This document shows positions 12,501-22,793 of a stretch of 64,000 nucleotides of DNA, piece after piece (within the stretch, counting starts at the first letter, position 1; the number at the start of each line of letters is the position of its first letter). This DNA is from Hyalella azteca (Eukaryota > Arthropoda > Malacostraca > Amphipoda > Hyalellidae). The position numbers and the translations under genes were made by a program. The notes beneath the pieces are model-generated. The model did not search any database and had not been told where the DNA came from. It saw only the letters and a program-made list of their open reading frames with translations. The stretch spans positions 1-64,000 of the forward strand of contig NW_025939063.1 of assembly GCF_000764305.2 (NCBI RefSeq). The letters are read 5' to 3'.

Positions 12501-15500
12501 TGCCGAGGCGGCTTGGGACGAATTCTCGTTTTGTTCTAGAACTACCCGTAAATCACAAAATGAAATATCACAAGGAATTTAAAAGCAAAGAAAACGCCAA
12601 GAAAATTAACAATATCGATATTGAAAACGTTTCGGAGTCCAGCTCCATCATCAGTTCGACTAAACTAAAAATGAATAAAATAATTTTATAAGTCAAAATG
12701 CAAAGACAGACATGAAACCTAAACAAGACCTAACATTATATCGAAATAAACAGGACTAGATGCTATTACTAAAGCTTAAAACTATTACAAAATTATCAGA
12801 TCTTATAGATATCAAGACAGACCATGATTAACTGGCTCACATATGGATTATATTCATTCATATTTGTTCCGCTCTACCTCCGTTGCGTAAAAATAAATTT
12901 TAAATCCTATAATATCTCTAGTATTCACTAGGTACAGCTACAAATGAGAACCTACAAAATGTATAGACATTCGGATGAAAAATTATATCCTTCAAATAAA
13001 TAACCTGCATGTGAACTCTTTACCATCGTTTTCTTTCTTAATTTTTAAATCTTTAAAAATGTCCATTATGGACATCTGAATAGTAGAAAACTTTTATTAT
13101 GTATAATCTGGAAGCAAAGAAAATCACGAAAACAAGACGCCATACCTTTATTTGGATGCCAGCTCTTATCAATACCTGGTTGCCAGCTCTATATTAATTG
13201 TTCGTATGCATGGGTAGCAGATGCCAAAATTTTAACATGTGCTTCCAGTGTCTTTATTTCGAGAAATTTTTTATTCCCGTATATTTTAGGACGAGAATCT
13301 TGCTTGAAGCCAGTAGTTTGACACTAGCCTATCCGTTGATAACATCTGAAATTTTTATGGATACGTTTAACGTTTTTTTTTCAAGCATTCGTGTCTTATG
13401 CTTTAATCTCCATAATAGATTTCACCATGAAATTTGTTCCTCCTCTTCTTCTCCACTGATCGCGGATCTTGGTTTCGAAACATTTACTGAAAGTATGGTG
13501 AACTTTGAGATCATTCCGTCTATATTACGTTTTAGGAAAATGTCTGATTTACCTTGAACAGTGTTCATGATGCATAAATTACCTATGTTTCATGCTCGCA
13601 TATATAGTAATATCATATGTATTCTGTCCATTATTGTCACGTGAAGGCCGCGGGAAAGAACAACAAGCGCGTGATTCTCGCTAAAGACGCCCGTTTCCAA
13701 GAAATCATGGGGAATGATCCTGGAATTTCCTTCATGAACATGAAGCTCGTGAACACCATGTACGGCTGCATAGGTGAGGCATGTGTTATNACGCCCGTTT
13801 CCAAGAAATCATGGGGAATGCTCCTGGAATTTCCTTCATGAACATGAAGCTCGTGAACACCATGTACGGCTGCATAGGTGAGGCATGTGTTATGTATATG
13901 CTAAGGTCACTTCATTTCCTACATGAACATGAAGCTAGTGAACACCATGTACGGCTGCATAGGTGAGGCATGTGTTATTTATATGCTAAGGTTACTTTAT
14001 TTCCTATATGAACATGACGCTAGTGAACACCATGTACGGCTGCATGGATGAGGCATGTGTTATTTATATGCTAAGGTTACTTTTTATTTCCTACATGAAC
14101 ATGAAGCTAGTGAACTCCATGTACGGCTGCATGGATGAGGCATGTGTTATTTATATGCTAAGGTTACTTTATTTCCTATATGAACATGACGCTAGTGAAC
14201 ACCATGTACGGCTGCATAGGTGAGGCATGTGTTATTTATATGCTACGGTCACTTCATTCCCAACATGAACATGAGCTAGTGAACACCATGCATGTACGGC
14301 TGCATAGGTGAGGCATGTGTTATGTACTCGATATGCAAAGGCCACGTAATTTCGTTCAATACCTTCTTATAACTTTGTTAATATATTACTTTTATAATAT
14401 ACCTTTTGATGTAACTTAGCTGGGTATAATAGAAAAAATAGAGATCATTTGTTTATCATTGATCGCTAGCACGCATAATAATTAAATACGACGTTTAAAA
14501 AAGCTGAGTATTCAGATGTATGATCAGATTCCCTGGTCTTATTTAAATTGACTGTTTATAAACTTAAATTTGTGCTGCTTTATCTCAATGGCATGTTGTT
14601 CGTTGGATAAATTAGGGGTGAAATAATCAGTTATCCTCTTTTTATTGGAATATCACACTATGAATTTTTAATTTGGAGCAGATTTTCTTCTTAGAAATGT
14701 CAACAAATTTTAAAGTGAAGTATTTTAATTGAATAAAGTGAGTGCATGGATATGCCGATGATAATTTCTCACATTGCATATTTTTCAAAGGGGTTATCTG
14801 GGTTAGAAGTTTTTCAGACTTGTGTGACGGAATCAACATAAGTTTATAAGTCGAGTGACAGGTCTGAAATGATTAATTTCAATGAATTTGCAATGATTGG
14901 TTTTATCTCTAGAGTTAACAATTTATATTGAGTAGTGGAAGTTATGCCTGTTGTGGTTATATTTATTTTATTTCATTCATTATTTTCTTTGTTGATTAAG
15001 CTGACTGGTTGGTGGCGTGTAAGCGGTCACCAGACCCCTGCAAGAACGGCGGCTACACCAAGAAGGACTGCAGTTGCGCTTGTCCTTGGGGCACGACTGG
15101 CGCTAACTGTGAGAACCTCGTCATGAGCTACAACGGTGAGGCTAGCAGGCAGCATGGGAGCGAACCTCAAAGACAGATAAGAATAGAATAGAAGTGTCGG
15201 CGTTGGAGAAATAGGCCCATGGCCTGTTGCCGATTCTTGAACTTTTCGTGACTTGATTCACAAGGGATCCGGCCTTTGGAACCCGATCTTTCCACAGCTC
15301 ACGATTGATTGAGATAGCTGCTGGACTTATTGCCTGGTCCGTNTATCAATCACTCATTCCCGTTGCGAAATTAGTTTAAAGTTAAAAATTAAGAAAATAA
15401 TTTTTCCTTCGCGTGACACAGATTCCCGTTCATTATTTTTTGACGTTGTCTTCGCCATTTAATTCTTGGTTAACTTGCGTTTTCATCAATTTACCTGAAA

Positions 15501-18500
15501 CTTTGCTGGCCGCGCTACGAAGATTACAAAACTGGGATCAAATTCATCAAACCTTCATAATAAATACTGTAGAACGATAGAAATTGGAGGCATCTAACTC
15601 AAGAACTTTTAGGAAAACAGGCATTATTTAATCAAATCCAGCCCACAAAAATTCATATCTTTATAGAAAACGTTTCGGAGACCAGCTCCATCGTCAGTTC
15701 GTAGAATCTAGAATCACAAATTGAATCACAAATCTAGAATTTTTGTGGACTATTCTTTGCTTTTAAATTTTTAGTTAGTTTGCGATTTAAGCAAACAAGT
15801 GACATCAATTCTTCAAATCCAGCCCTAAGCAGGAATAAAACAGAATTTCATAGTTGTCACAAAGCTATTTTTATGCATCAATAATATTCAGCAACGAAAA
15901 AGTCTCTATAAATACCCATATTCCACAAACATGCTATTTGTAGCGCGAATAAAAGCCATGCTATTATGTAGAGCAGATAAAGTCATCGACGCCAGTCCAC
16001 TCACACTGACCACGCATCTTCTGCCACACGAATCCTCAACTAAATGCTGAACGTTTGTTATTAAATGCTCATAAAACTGCAAATTCGTTTAAATATTATT
16101 TTACAATTTCATATGGAACAAAAATAAGTCGTATATAATATTTTCAATCATAATGATTCTGTATTTATAGATGGACAATACAGTATATGCAAATGCACTG
16201 AAATGCTTTATGGCTTACCTGTAGGTAATAATGTTATCCAATAACCTATAAAGCTTCGAATCTTCATCTTCTGGCGATAACTCTACTTTAAAAGTCTTTT
16301 ATTACTAATAGCAAGGTTGATGATTAGTTAACCATTATCACCTCTGACCTCTTACACTTTGAAACGCAAACAGCATCCGCAAGTCCGTGCCAGCCAAAAC
16401 AATATTTATTAGTTTAACCTGAATGTTTTCTTTAACGTAAAGAAAATTTTACAATTGTATTTTCTTTCCGAGAATAGAGAAAAATCTGATTCCTAGCCAC
16501 AGAAGACGTCTGCATTCGGCACTTCTTGGCCCTTGACTTACTCTGTATTACTGCAGCCACTTCATTATCATGAAAACAACGACAATTAAATTTTACTCTA
16601 GTTGAAGCATATTAGAATATTTTTGCTCAATACTATTTAGGATTATTTTATTTAAATAATGTCGGAAAAATTATTTGAGATAGCCTTCAAAAAACACATT
16701 TCTTAACAATCTTTTTTGCGTGATTTTGTAAATATTTTGCTGCATGAACGTTATTTATATCTCGGAATTCAATTCGAAATAATACACAGTTCGAAATTCA
16801 TGGAAGTTCAACCTGAAAAAATTGAAGGAACTGAAAACTCTTTTACATTGCAAGACATACGTAGTTAGTTTGGTACGCCAGCAGAATGATGACTCTTAAT
16901 TTAACATCTTCCTGACTATGGATATTTTGTAACCTAAAAAGGTAATTATAAAGGTATAATAAAAAGACGGGATGGAGAACCTGAAGGGAACTCCTTTAAA
17001 TTTGATATCGGAATTTTTGAACATGTTCTAATCAATGAAAACGGGACATATTTTTATGTTTTATTGACTATTGTTACTGCTAATTGAAATTTTTTCATTG
17101 CACAGATAATTTCAGTAAATTTTTGTGTCTATAACCTAATCTATATGTGGCAAACCTCTCTGACTTCCAAAGAGGCCAAATTGTTGGTGTCCGTACGTAA
17201 AGCAGGTGTAAGTGTGGCAAAAATTTCGCGAATGCTTGATGTTTCAGGAGGTACTGTCTCAAAAATAATGACTACTTTTGTAAACGAAGGAAAAACATCA
17301 TTTACAAAGCACAGGTCTGGCCGAAACTCGAAGTTGTTTTAGAGGGACAGTCAGTGCCGAAATCGAGATGTGACGGACAATCGAAAGACCACGGCTGTTA
17401 AAATTACTCAAAGAACACCCACAGAACTAGTTTCCATAATACTGTCCGCCGAGAGCTCCACAGATCAGCTGGATTCTATGGAAGAGCGCAATTAAAATAC
17501 CCCTGGTTCCAAATACCAATGCTTCAAAGCGTTAATAATTGTGTAAAAATTTCCAGAATTATTCCCTCGAGCATTGAAAAAATGTGATTCTCTCTGACGA
17601 ATCATCGATTATTTCCAACCTCTCGCCGAGTTTACGTATGGAGATGTAATTTAATCCCGTCTGCCTGCTCCAAAAGAGTCATTCAATCCCAACTGCCTCC
17701 TCCTAACCGTAAAACATGGCGGGGGATCTGTGATAATCTGGGGTGCTATTTCTTGGAAATCCGACGGACCAATGATTTTTCTTCATGGAAGAATCAACAG
17801 TCATGATTATTTAGGAATTTAGGAGGACCCAGTTTATCCAATGGTTCATGCACTGTTTCCAGAAGGGAACGCCATCCTTCAAGATGATAACGCCCCCAAT
17901 CCATACAGTGGAATTGTTGAAAAATGGCACGAGAAATATTGTAATGAAGTTCAGCATCTCATTTGACCACCATAATCACAAGACCTGAATTTTATAGAGC
18001 ATTTATAGTCGATTTTACAGAGTTAGAAGTCGATTCCCGCCGCCATCGTCTTTAAAAGAGCCGGAGGAAGTTTTAACTGAAGAATGGTAACAATTCCTTT
18101 GGAAAAAATCCCTATTTGCATGAATCAATGCATCGGAGAATTGAGGCTGTNGTAACTTCATTTCCTACATGAACATGAAGCTCGTGAACACCATGTACGG
18201 CTGCATAGGTGAGGCATGTGTTATGTACTCGATATGCTAAGACCACTTAATTTTGTTCAATACTTTCTTATAATTATTTTGTAGCTTTGTATAATATATG
18301 TACCTTCTTGACGTAACTTATCTGAGAATTATTGAAAAAAGACAGATAGAGATCATTTGTTAAACTGTTCATATACGAATAATAATTGAAATTTACTGTT
18401 TATATATAGACTTGAATTTCTTGTTGTTCTATCTCAATAGCACGTTGTTCGTTGGATAAATCAGGGTGAAATTATCAGTTATCCTCTTTTTATTCGAATA

Positions 18501-21500
18501 TCACACTATGAATTTTTCATTTGTCGAAGATTCTTTCTTTTTTAGAAATGTCAACAAATTTAGAAGTAAAGCATTTTAGTTGACGGAAGTGAGTGGATAT
18601 GCCGATGATAATTGATCACATAGCATATATTTTCTTCTTGTTTTCTTGGTTAGGACTTTCACAGACTTGTGTGACGGAATCTACATAAGTTTATAAGTCG
18701 ACTGAAGGGTCAGAATTGATTAATTTCAATGAATTTTATCTTGACATTGATTAGTTTTACCTCTAGAGTTTCTGATTTATAATAAGTATATAGTGGAACT
18801 TCGGTATGAAATTTTCATATTGTACTTATATTTATTTCATTCATTATTATCTTTGTCGATTTAGCTGACTGGTTGGAGGCCTGCGACCGGTCACCTGACC
18901 CCTGCAAGAACGGCGGCTACACCAAGAAGGACTGCAGTTGTGCTTGTCCTTGGGGCACAATTGGTGCAAACTGTGAGACATTCATCATGAGCTACAACGG
19001 TGAGGCAAGCAGGCAGCATGCGAGCAAACCTAAAGGGCAGAAAGAGCATGACACGGCTGGAATGCGGCTTTATAAGTTATAAATGAAATCGCAAGAAACC
19101 TGACCGTTTAATTGCAATAATGAATGCAACTAAAATTGTACTGCCTTGTTTTGGTATTGTTTGGTTTAGACGTTTCATTTTCACGCAGATGTCATTGTAA
19201 GGAAGGTCTCCCCATATAGCCGATTAATTACTCCAGGGGAAGAAGTCATCTCTCCTGGATACCCAACAAATGGTCCACGGGAAGGTATGAGTTATAGATG
19301 TATTATTTATTGCTACATTTTTTCTCTGTAGCATTCCTGCTAAGCAGAAAATTTGATCTCTAACATGTGAATTTGGCATAGCTGTTGATAAATAGCCCTA
19401 AAATTGCTTCAAAATTAAATTTCACGATCATATTAGAACTGAGTAGCAGTTTAAACTTCATCATTAGATTAAATAATTTCGGTCATAAACGATGGACATA
19501 AAAATTGCTGCGATTTCTAGAATCTGCAATTTACTTTTTTAGCCTCAAACATCATAAAAAAACACCAAGGTAATGAATGATGTGCAAAATCAGTCATACA
19601 AGTATTTGCAAATATTTCATCCAGTTGTTGCGGATGCGACATGATTCTTACAAGACAATTTTGAAAAATTGCAATTATATTACTAGTTGAGTCGGACGTA
19701 GCCTTTCAGTCCAAAAATCAATATAGACCGTAAGTTTGGGGATATAAACTTACAGAAGAACGGATAAATATTGCATGAATACCATGCGAAGTATTGTGAA
19801 TAATAGACAATTCAAAATTCCCGTCACAGATTATCTAATCTAGCGAAAAGCCGTTCGACCATCAGAACAATCGAATATGAAGAGTGCCATCATTAGATAC
19901 TCTGTCTAGTATACGTAGTATCTTCGGCGTCGAAGAAGAAAAAGGCCTATTATAGAAATAGGCCTAATATACAATAATAATAATATAATATTTATAGGCG
20001 GCAATCCATCGTGGTCTGAGACTGCTACGTCCGAAACAAATAATACGGATACTAAGGCCTGGATAGGCCTTTGGCAGATTCTTCTACTTTTCGTGACTTA
20101 TTCACGGATCTAAAAACTAGCCTTTTAACCAGATCATTTCAACTGACGGTGGTTTGAAATTGTTACTGAACTTTCAATGGTTCCGTACGGTACAAAGCAT
20201 TTCAAGACTGAACATTTGCTCCTGTATAGGCGGCAAAGCATTGTCTAGTCTGTACTTGAAGGCGTTCATACTCGGAGCACAAACATGTACATGTATATCA
20301 TCAGAGGCGCTGTTCCTCATGTCGGTGACTCGAAGCGAGAAGTGTTGTCGCATGGGAGAGATGTACCGCATTTTTTTTAGTTTGCAGCCGTGGCCTCTAG
20401 TGCTGATTCTTTTTCACATTTTAGGAATCCTTCTGTGACCTTGTATGAACCGTGATTATACTTGTTTATTTCAATGAGGTCGCCACGCAGACGTCGATAA
20501 CAGAGACTCGGAAGCTTCAGAATTTCAAATCTTTCTTGATAAGACTTGCCCTTCAAGCCTGAAATTATCCTTGCTTTGTATAACCTATCCCAGGATACAC
20601 TAATCGAAAGTGTAAATAAATGCATGAGATCAAATTTTGTTACAGGTATACAGTACACGCAAGTGATGCGTGCTCCCGAAGGCCAGAGAGCAGTGGTCAA
20701 GTTCGAAGACTTCCAGATCTTGCCGCGTTTCAACAAGACTTGCAGTTACAGCTCCTTGGAGATACGTTCTGACGTCTCCGTGGAGGAGGGGGCCATGTAA
20801 GACCGGTTTTCGTCGTAATAGTTGAAAAAAAACTTGAAATTTTCTTGCAAAATTTATGTATTCAAATAATGAATCTCAAACATTCTGTAAATATTCTTAG
20901 ATATTCACATCACAAGAGATGGATTAAAATAAAATAGTATTCATCTAACATGATTCTGTGGTGGTTCTTTAAATTATAATTAAAATTATTCCGTGTCTGT
21001 AGCAGGGTTGGCAATCATTAAATCATGTGATTAAATCACTTGATTTTTTTATTTATTTTTTATTTTTTCATATATTTAAATATATTGAGTGGCAGTCTTT
21101 AATTTACATTGAGGTATTGTTATTCATCGTTTAGTATAAATGTACTATGAATGACAAATTGGTATATAAACTTGTTGCCTTTAGTGTGTATTATGTTCCA
21201 ATAAATTGAATGTTTTTGGTACAGAGGCATCAAGTGTGCAATACATTGTACGTAGCTAGCAGCTTAGCTAATTCTNTTTTTTTGATTAAAAAAAATCAAA
21301 AAAATCCCCAACCCTGGTTTGTAGCATCAGTTGTAACAAAATGCTAAATAGTTCTAGAAGTTTATTATTCTTCATCGAAAGTTCTAGAAATTTATTTTTA
21401 CATTGCTAAATAATTCAAATCACTATAGATATGTTTTCTAATCAGATAATAAAAATTAAATGTTTTTGTATCCAATTACGTCAGATTCTGTGGTGAAGAA

Positions 21501-21654
21501 ATTTCGAAAGGAACAGTTTTTAAGAGTAAAAAGTCGGAGCTTATCTTCCACTACAAGAACTACAACTACGCAATGTTTGGTCAAAAAAACTGGAGTCGTG
21601 GGTACAAGGCCGTTTTCACAACTGAGATCATTTCCAACTGAAGGTAGTCTCGAG
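6527..21654 (+). CDS. Secreted astacin-family zinc metalloprotease with EGF and CUB domains (copy A)
   Basis: Exons: 6527-6618 (ATG at 6550), 7574-7730, 8090-8280, 8587-8654, 10875-11001, 13647-13773, 18865-18999 (EGF; an alternative EGF exon is at 15001-15135), 19189-19284, 20646-20796 and 21485-21654 (TGA at 21639-21641). All joins are GT-AG and keep frame, giving 425 residues with one EGF exon. Order: signal peptide MVHLSLLSLCFCFIV...; short propeptide with a GD motif (VLVGDMLY) like the astacin aspartate switch; catalytic domain with KLWP and IPYKI at its start, zinc site HELGHAMGLQH split just after the third ligand's exon, and Met-turn YYSVMHY; EGF with PCKNGGYTKKDCSCACPWGT; CUB with VISPGYP and a closing FCGEE...GYKAVF. 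This architecture is known from hatching-enzyme/blastula-protease-like and nematode NAS astacins. All catalytic residues are present. The gene is unusually stretched by insertions and contains four contig gaps. Confidence 0.9.
9088..9121. repeat. (TAGAA)n microsatellite at a LINE 3' end
   Basis: About six uninterrupted TAGAA/AGAAT units abut the LINE 3' end that starts at 9122. On the - strand this is a TTCTA tail after the element's 3' UTR. Confidence 0.75.
9122..9380 (-). mobile_element. LINE 3' end fragment in astacin A intron 4
   Basis: Read on the - strand this matches the 3' end of the LINE family at 42715-42898: GACCAGGCAATAA-like stop region, a 3' UTR with GGTTCCAAAGGCCGGATCCC, then GAATCGGCAACAGGCCATGG and a TTCTA tail. 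The last 47 bases of the element are present twice (9122-9168 and 9187-9233), separated by another short TAGAA-like tract. The coding part is almost absent. Confidence 0.65.
10040..10780. repeat. High-identity intronic block shared with 44217-44960
   Basis: This block lies just before the Met-turn exon (10875) and has a counterpart at the same place in the - strand paralogue. By eye it is about 93-98% identical between copies, clearly above neighbouring introns (about 80-85%). Its - strand contains TATAAAACCC about 20 bases before TCCTCAG, reminiscent of an LTR promoter. Open frames exist in both copies (for example GMDYISVGFDRKHNL), but most differences change amino acids, so protein coding is not supported. 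It could be an old solo LTR, a conserved regulatory block or a gene-conversion tract. Confidence 0.5.
11301..12940. mobile_element. About 1.6 kb insertion in astacin A intron 5, absent from the paralogue
   Basis: Flanks at about 11300 (GCAGTATAAGATAT) and 12941 (AAATGAGAACC) are contiguous in the - strand paralogue (GCAGTATCAGATAC then AAATGAGAACG), so the intervening sequence is an insertion on this side or a deletion on the other. It is AT-rich. Its recognisable content is a Penelope-type motif at 12623-12658 (on the - strand CTGATGA, a GGAG...CTCC stem, GAAAC). A 64-codon open frame at 12497-12691 overlaps that motif and is probably not a gene. No clean target-site duplication was found. 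Confidence 0.5.
13230..13545. repeat. Repeat segment upstream of astacin exon 6
   Basis: This intronic segment matches the - strand paralogue (about 43145-43430, expected by gene duplication) and also 52640-53225, outside the genes. Shared landmarks include TTCACTAACCTATC-like, GTGTCCTATGCTTTA-like and GAAAGTATGGTGAACTTT. It is therefore a dispersed repeat or a relic of a further locus copy. Confidence 0.5.
13830..14335 (+). repeat. Tandem array of an exon end plus its splice donor, about 85-base unit, six copies
   Basis: Units begin near 13838, 13923, 14009, 14097, 14181 and 14265. Each contains the last 50 or so bases of astacin exon 6 (encoding MNMKLVNTMYGCI), the donor ATAG|GTGAGG or the variant GGATGAGG, and the start of the following intron. 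No acceptor is repeated, so only the first complete copy can be used as an exon. A matching array end starts the contig at 18152. Confidence 0.85.
15001..15135 (+). CDS. EGF-domain exon 1 of an astacin protease (probably belongs to copy B)
   Basis: This 135-base exon has acceptor GATTAAG and donor G|GTGAGG and is phase 1 on both sides. It encodes a six-cysteine EGF module, starting DWLVACKRSPDPCKNGG and continuing YTKKDCSCACPWGT. The exon at 18865-18999 is the same length and nearly identical (DWLEACDRS). Because both are symmetric, one, either or both could be spliced in without breaking frame. The contig evidence suggests this exon is the one missing from the - strand gene. Confidence 0.75.
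15225..15342 (-). mobile_element. LINE 3' end fragment, identical to the one at 42782-42898
   Basis: On the - strand it shows the LINE 3' UTR with GGTTCCAAAGGCCGGATCCC and GAATCGGCAACAGGCC, followed by a short TTCTA tail at about 15181-15190. It is cut by the N at 15343. It is antisense to the protease gene. Confidence 0.7.
15344..16850. repeat. Dispersed repeat, copy 1 (partners 22794-24041 and 38510-38870)
   Basis: From ATCAATCACT...CCCGTTGCGAAATTAG onwards this tracks 22794-24041 closely, apart from the Penelope-like insert at 15645-15825. Part of it recurs reversed at 38510-38870. It leads directly into a Tc1/mariner relic in all cases. No coding sequence is recognised in it. Confidence 0.6.
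15645..15825 (-). mobile_element. Short Penelope-like insertion with hammerhead-like core and 13-base target duplication
   Basis: The sequence TCAAATCCAGCCC occurs at 15632-15644 and again at 15813-15825, enclosing about 168 bases that are absent from the matching repeat at about 23080-23100, where the site is intact once. On the - strand the insert contains CTGACGA, then a GGAG...CTCC stem, then GAAAC (15666-15701), the core pattern of ribozymes carried by Penelope-like elements. Whether it is catalytically competent cannot be judged; stems I and III are not obvious. Confidence 0.55.
16851..18150 (+). mobile_element. Tc1/mariner transposon relic A
   Basis: A helix-turn-helix N-terminus is open at 17145-17342 (SKEAKLLVSVRKAGVSVAKI, then RMLDVSGGTVSKI). 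Catalytic-core pieces follow in different frames: GGGSVIIWGAISWKSDGPM and QDDNAPNPYSGIVEKWHEK, then LNFIEHL. Frameshifts and stops occur throughout, and in the DNAPIHTA-type motif His-Thr has been replaced by Asn-Pro-Tyr-Ser. The copy is inactive and is cut by the N at 18151. Confidence 0.85.
18865..18999 (+). CDS. EGF-domain exon 2, the likely EGF exon of astacin copy A
   Basis: The exon has acceptor GATTTAG, donor G|GTGAGG and 135 bases, phase 1 to phase 1. It encodes DWLEACDRSPDPCKNGG followed by YTKKDCSCACPWGT and TIGANCETF. It is on the same contig as the CUB exons (19189 onward), and 18152-18240 upstream of it is the end of the exon-6 array, so it is physically linked to copy A. Confidence 0.85.
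20040..20600 (-). mobile_element. LINE C-terminal reverse-transcriptase-region fragment in astacin A, shared with copy B
   Basis: On the - strand, fragments read ARIISGLKGKSYQERFEIL, CYRRLRGDLIEINKYNHGS and PSMNAFKYRLDNALPPIQEQ in broken frames, followed by a 3' UTR resembling the other LINE ends here. This is the region C-terminal to the reverse-transcriptase domain of a non-LTR retrotransposon. The same fragment sits in the same intron of the - strand gene (41322-41835), so the insertion predates the gene duplication. Confidence 0.8.
21003..21316. mobile_element. hAT-type MITE in the last coding intron of astacin A
   Basis: Ends are CAGGGTTGG and CCAACCCTG (perfect 9-base inverted termini), flanked by 8-base repeats GTCTGTAG (20995-21002) and GTTTGTAG (21317-21324) with one mismatch. 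The paralogous intron in the - strand gene has the uninterrupted sequence, so this is an insertion after duplication. An N at 21276 lies within it. No transposase is encoded. Confidence 0.75.
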
Positions 21655-22145
21655 GTAAATTGACAATCAATTTGTGCTTAGTAATGATTGTGTACCAAAT
21701 AATGAGCAGCATAGCATTACCATCAATGCAGCTCGCAATAGCAATAGGTACCAGCGTCAGTCTTCCCACCTTCAGTCATCGAGCTAATTTATTGTTCAAA
21801 TTGCCTCTCCTTGAAGTGTATAAAATGTTGTTATCAAATTAGATAGGGGAATTATCAAGCTAATTAGATTATCAATTAGAATTGTCAATTAGGGAATTAT
21901 CAATTAGAATGATCAAATTGGATAATTTTCTTTGGTAACTTCTACACCTAATAGCGAATGCACTAAAAACTGTAACTAAGAACTGCATGTAAAAAACTGT
22001 AAATGACTTAAATTCTGGGAAAAGATCAAGGTATAATATCACTTATGTATAGTCCGTACGATGCGTGCATTCCTACAGTGGACTTATTTTCTAAGTCATC
22101 TATGTATTTTCTCTATTAAAATGGTTGACCATTCATTTTCTTCAG

Positions 22146-22370
22146 GTGATGCGGACTTATCTGATGCTTCTGGTGCGGGTCATGGACGACGGCATATGCA
22201 TAAACAAACCATATATAAAAAGCTGCTTTCAGTAATTTGTTGATTTTGAGTGAAAAACTATCCGAGTTTGAAACTGTTATACTTTGTTTATTATGTATTG
22301 ATTTTGCGAGAAAAGCATTTATTTATAATTTAACAATGTGTGGTGAATAAATATATTTGTGCTTGCCTTG
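22146..22370 (+). promoter_or_regulatory. 3' UTR exon and poly(A) signal of astacin A
   Basis: A donor CTCGAG|GTAAAT at 21655, only 13 bases after the stop, and an acceptor TTTTCTTCAG|GTG at 22146 are both conserved in the - strand copy. AATAAA at 22346-22351 is followed by a TTTGTGCTTGCC stretch. The conserved sites argue for a spliced 3' UTR; the exon junction is too close to the stop to trigger decay. Confidence 0.6.
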
Positions 22371-22793
22371 CAGTAATCATTTCCCAATTGTACAGTTGAC
22401 TGCCTAGGAGTGGAGCTACAACAGGGGAAAGATACCTTAGTTACAAGTTGATTAATATGGGCTGAATGGAATCATATATTTGCGTACAATACTATTTCTG
22501 CTGTTCTCTGAAATTGTTTTGCTTATTCCACGTGTATTCGTCAACTTGAAAAACATCGTGCATTATCCATATATAACGGCACCTAATGTTTCTCCAGTAT
22601 ATAGCAATAAGCTGGGACTCTCATTCGATTAGTTTGTATAAATGCGTTCGAGGAATTCACTAGTTTTGGGAAGTATTGTCCATACACTTATATTCAAATA
22701 AGTTTGTTTGCATAACAGAAAATGATTTATTTTATAATTATATTGTTTTTTTTTATGATTTGATCAATATTGTTAGAAACCTACAAGAAACTT

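Larger units (their letters stand above)
13791..15342 (+). other. Contig carrying partial astacin exon 6, an exon-boundary array and an EGF exon; probably misplaced
   Basis: This contig lies between Ns at 13790 and 15343. Its first 103 bases repeat 13687-13789 with one difference (GCT for GAT in GNDPG/GNAPG), and at that site it matches the - strand gene exactly. Its last part, 15225-15341, is identical over about 117 bases to the LINE 3' end found next to exon 6 of the - strand gene (42782-42898), whereas the other local LINE copy (9122-9380) differs at many positions. The contig thus fits the - strand locus better than its present place. Confidence 0.6.
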
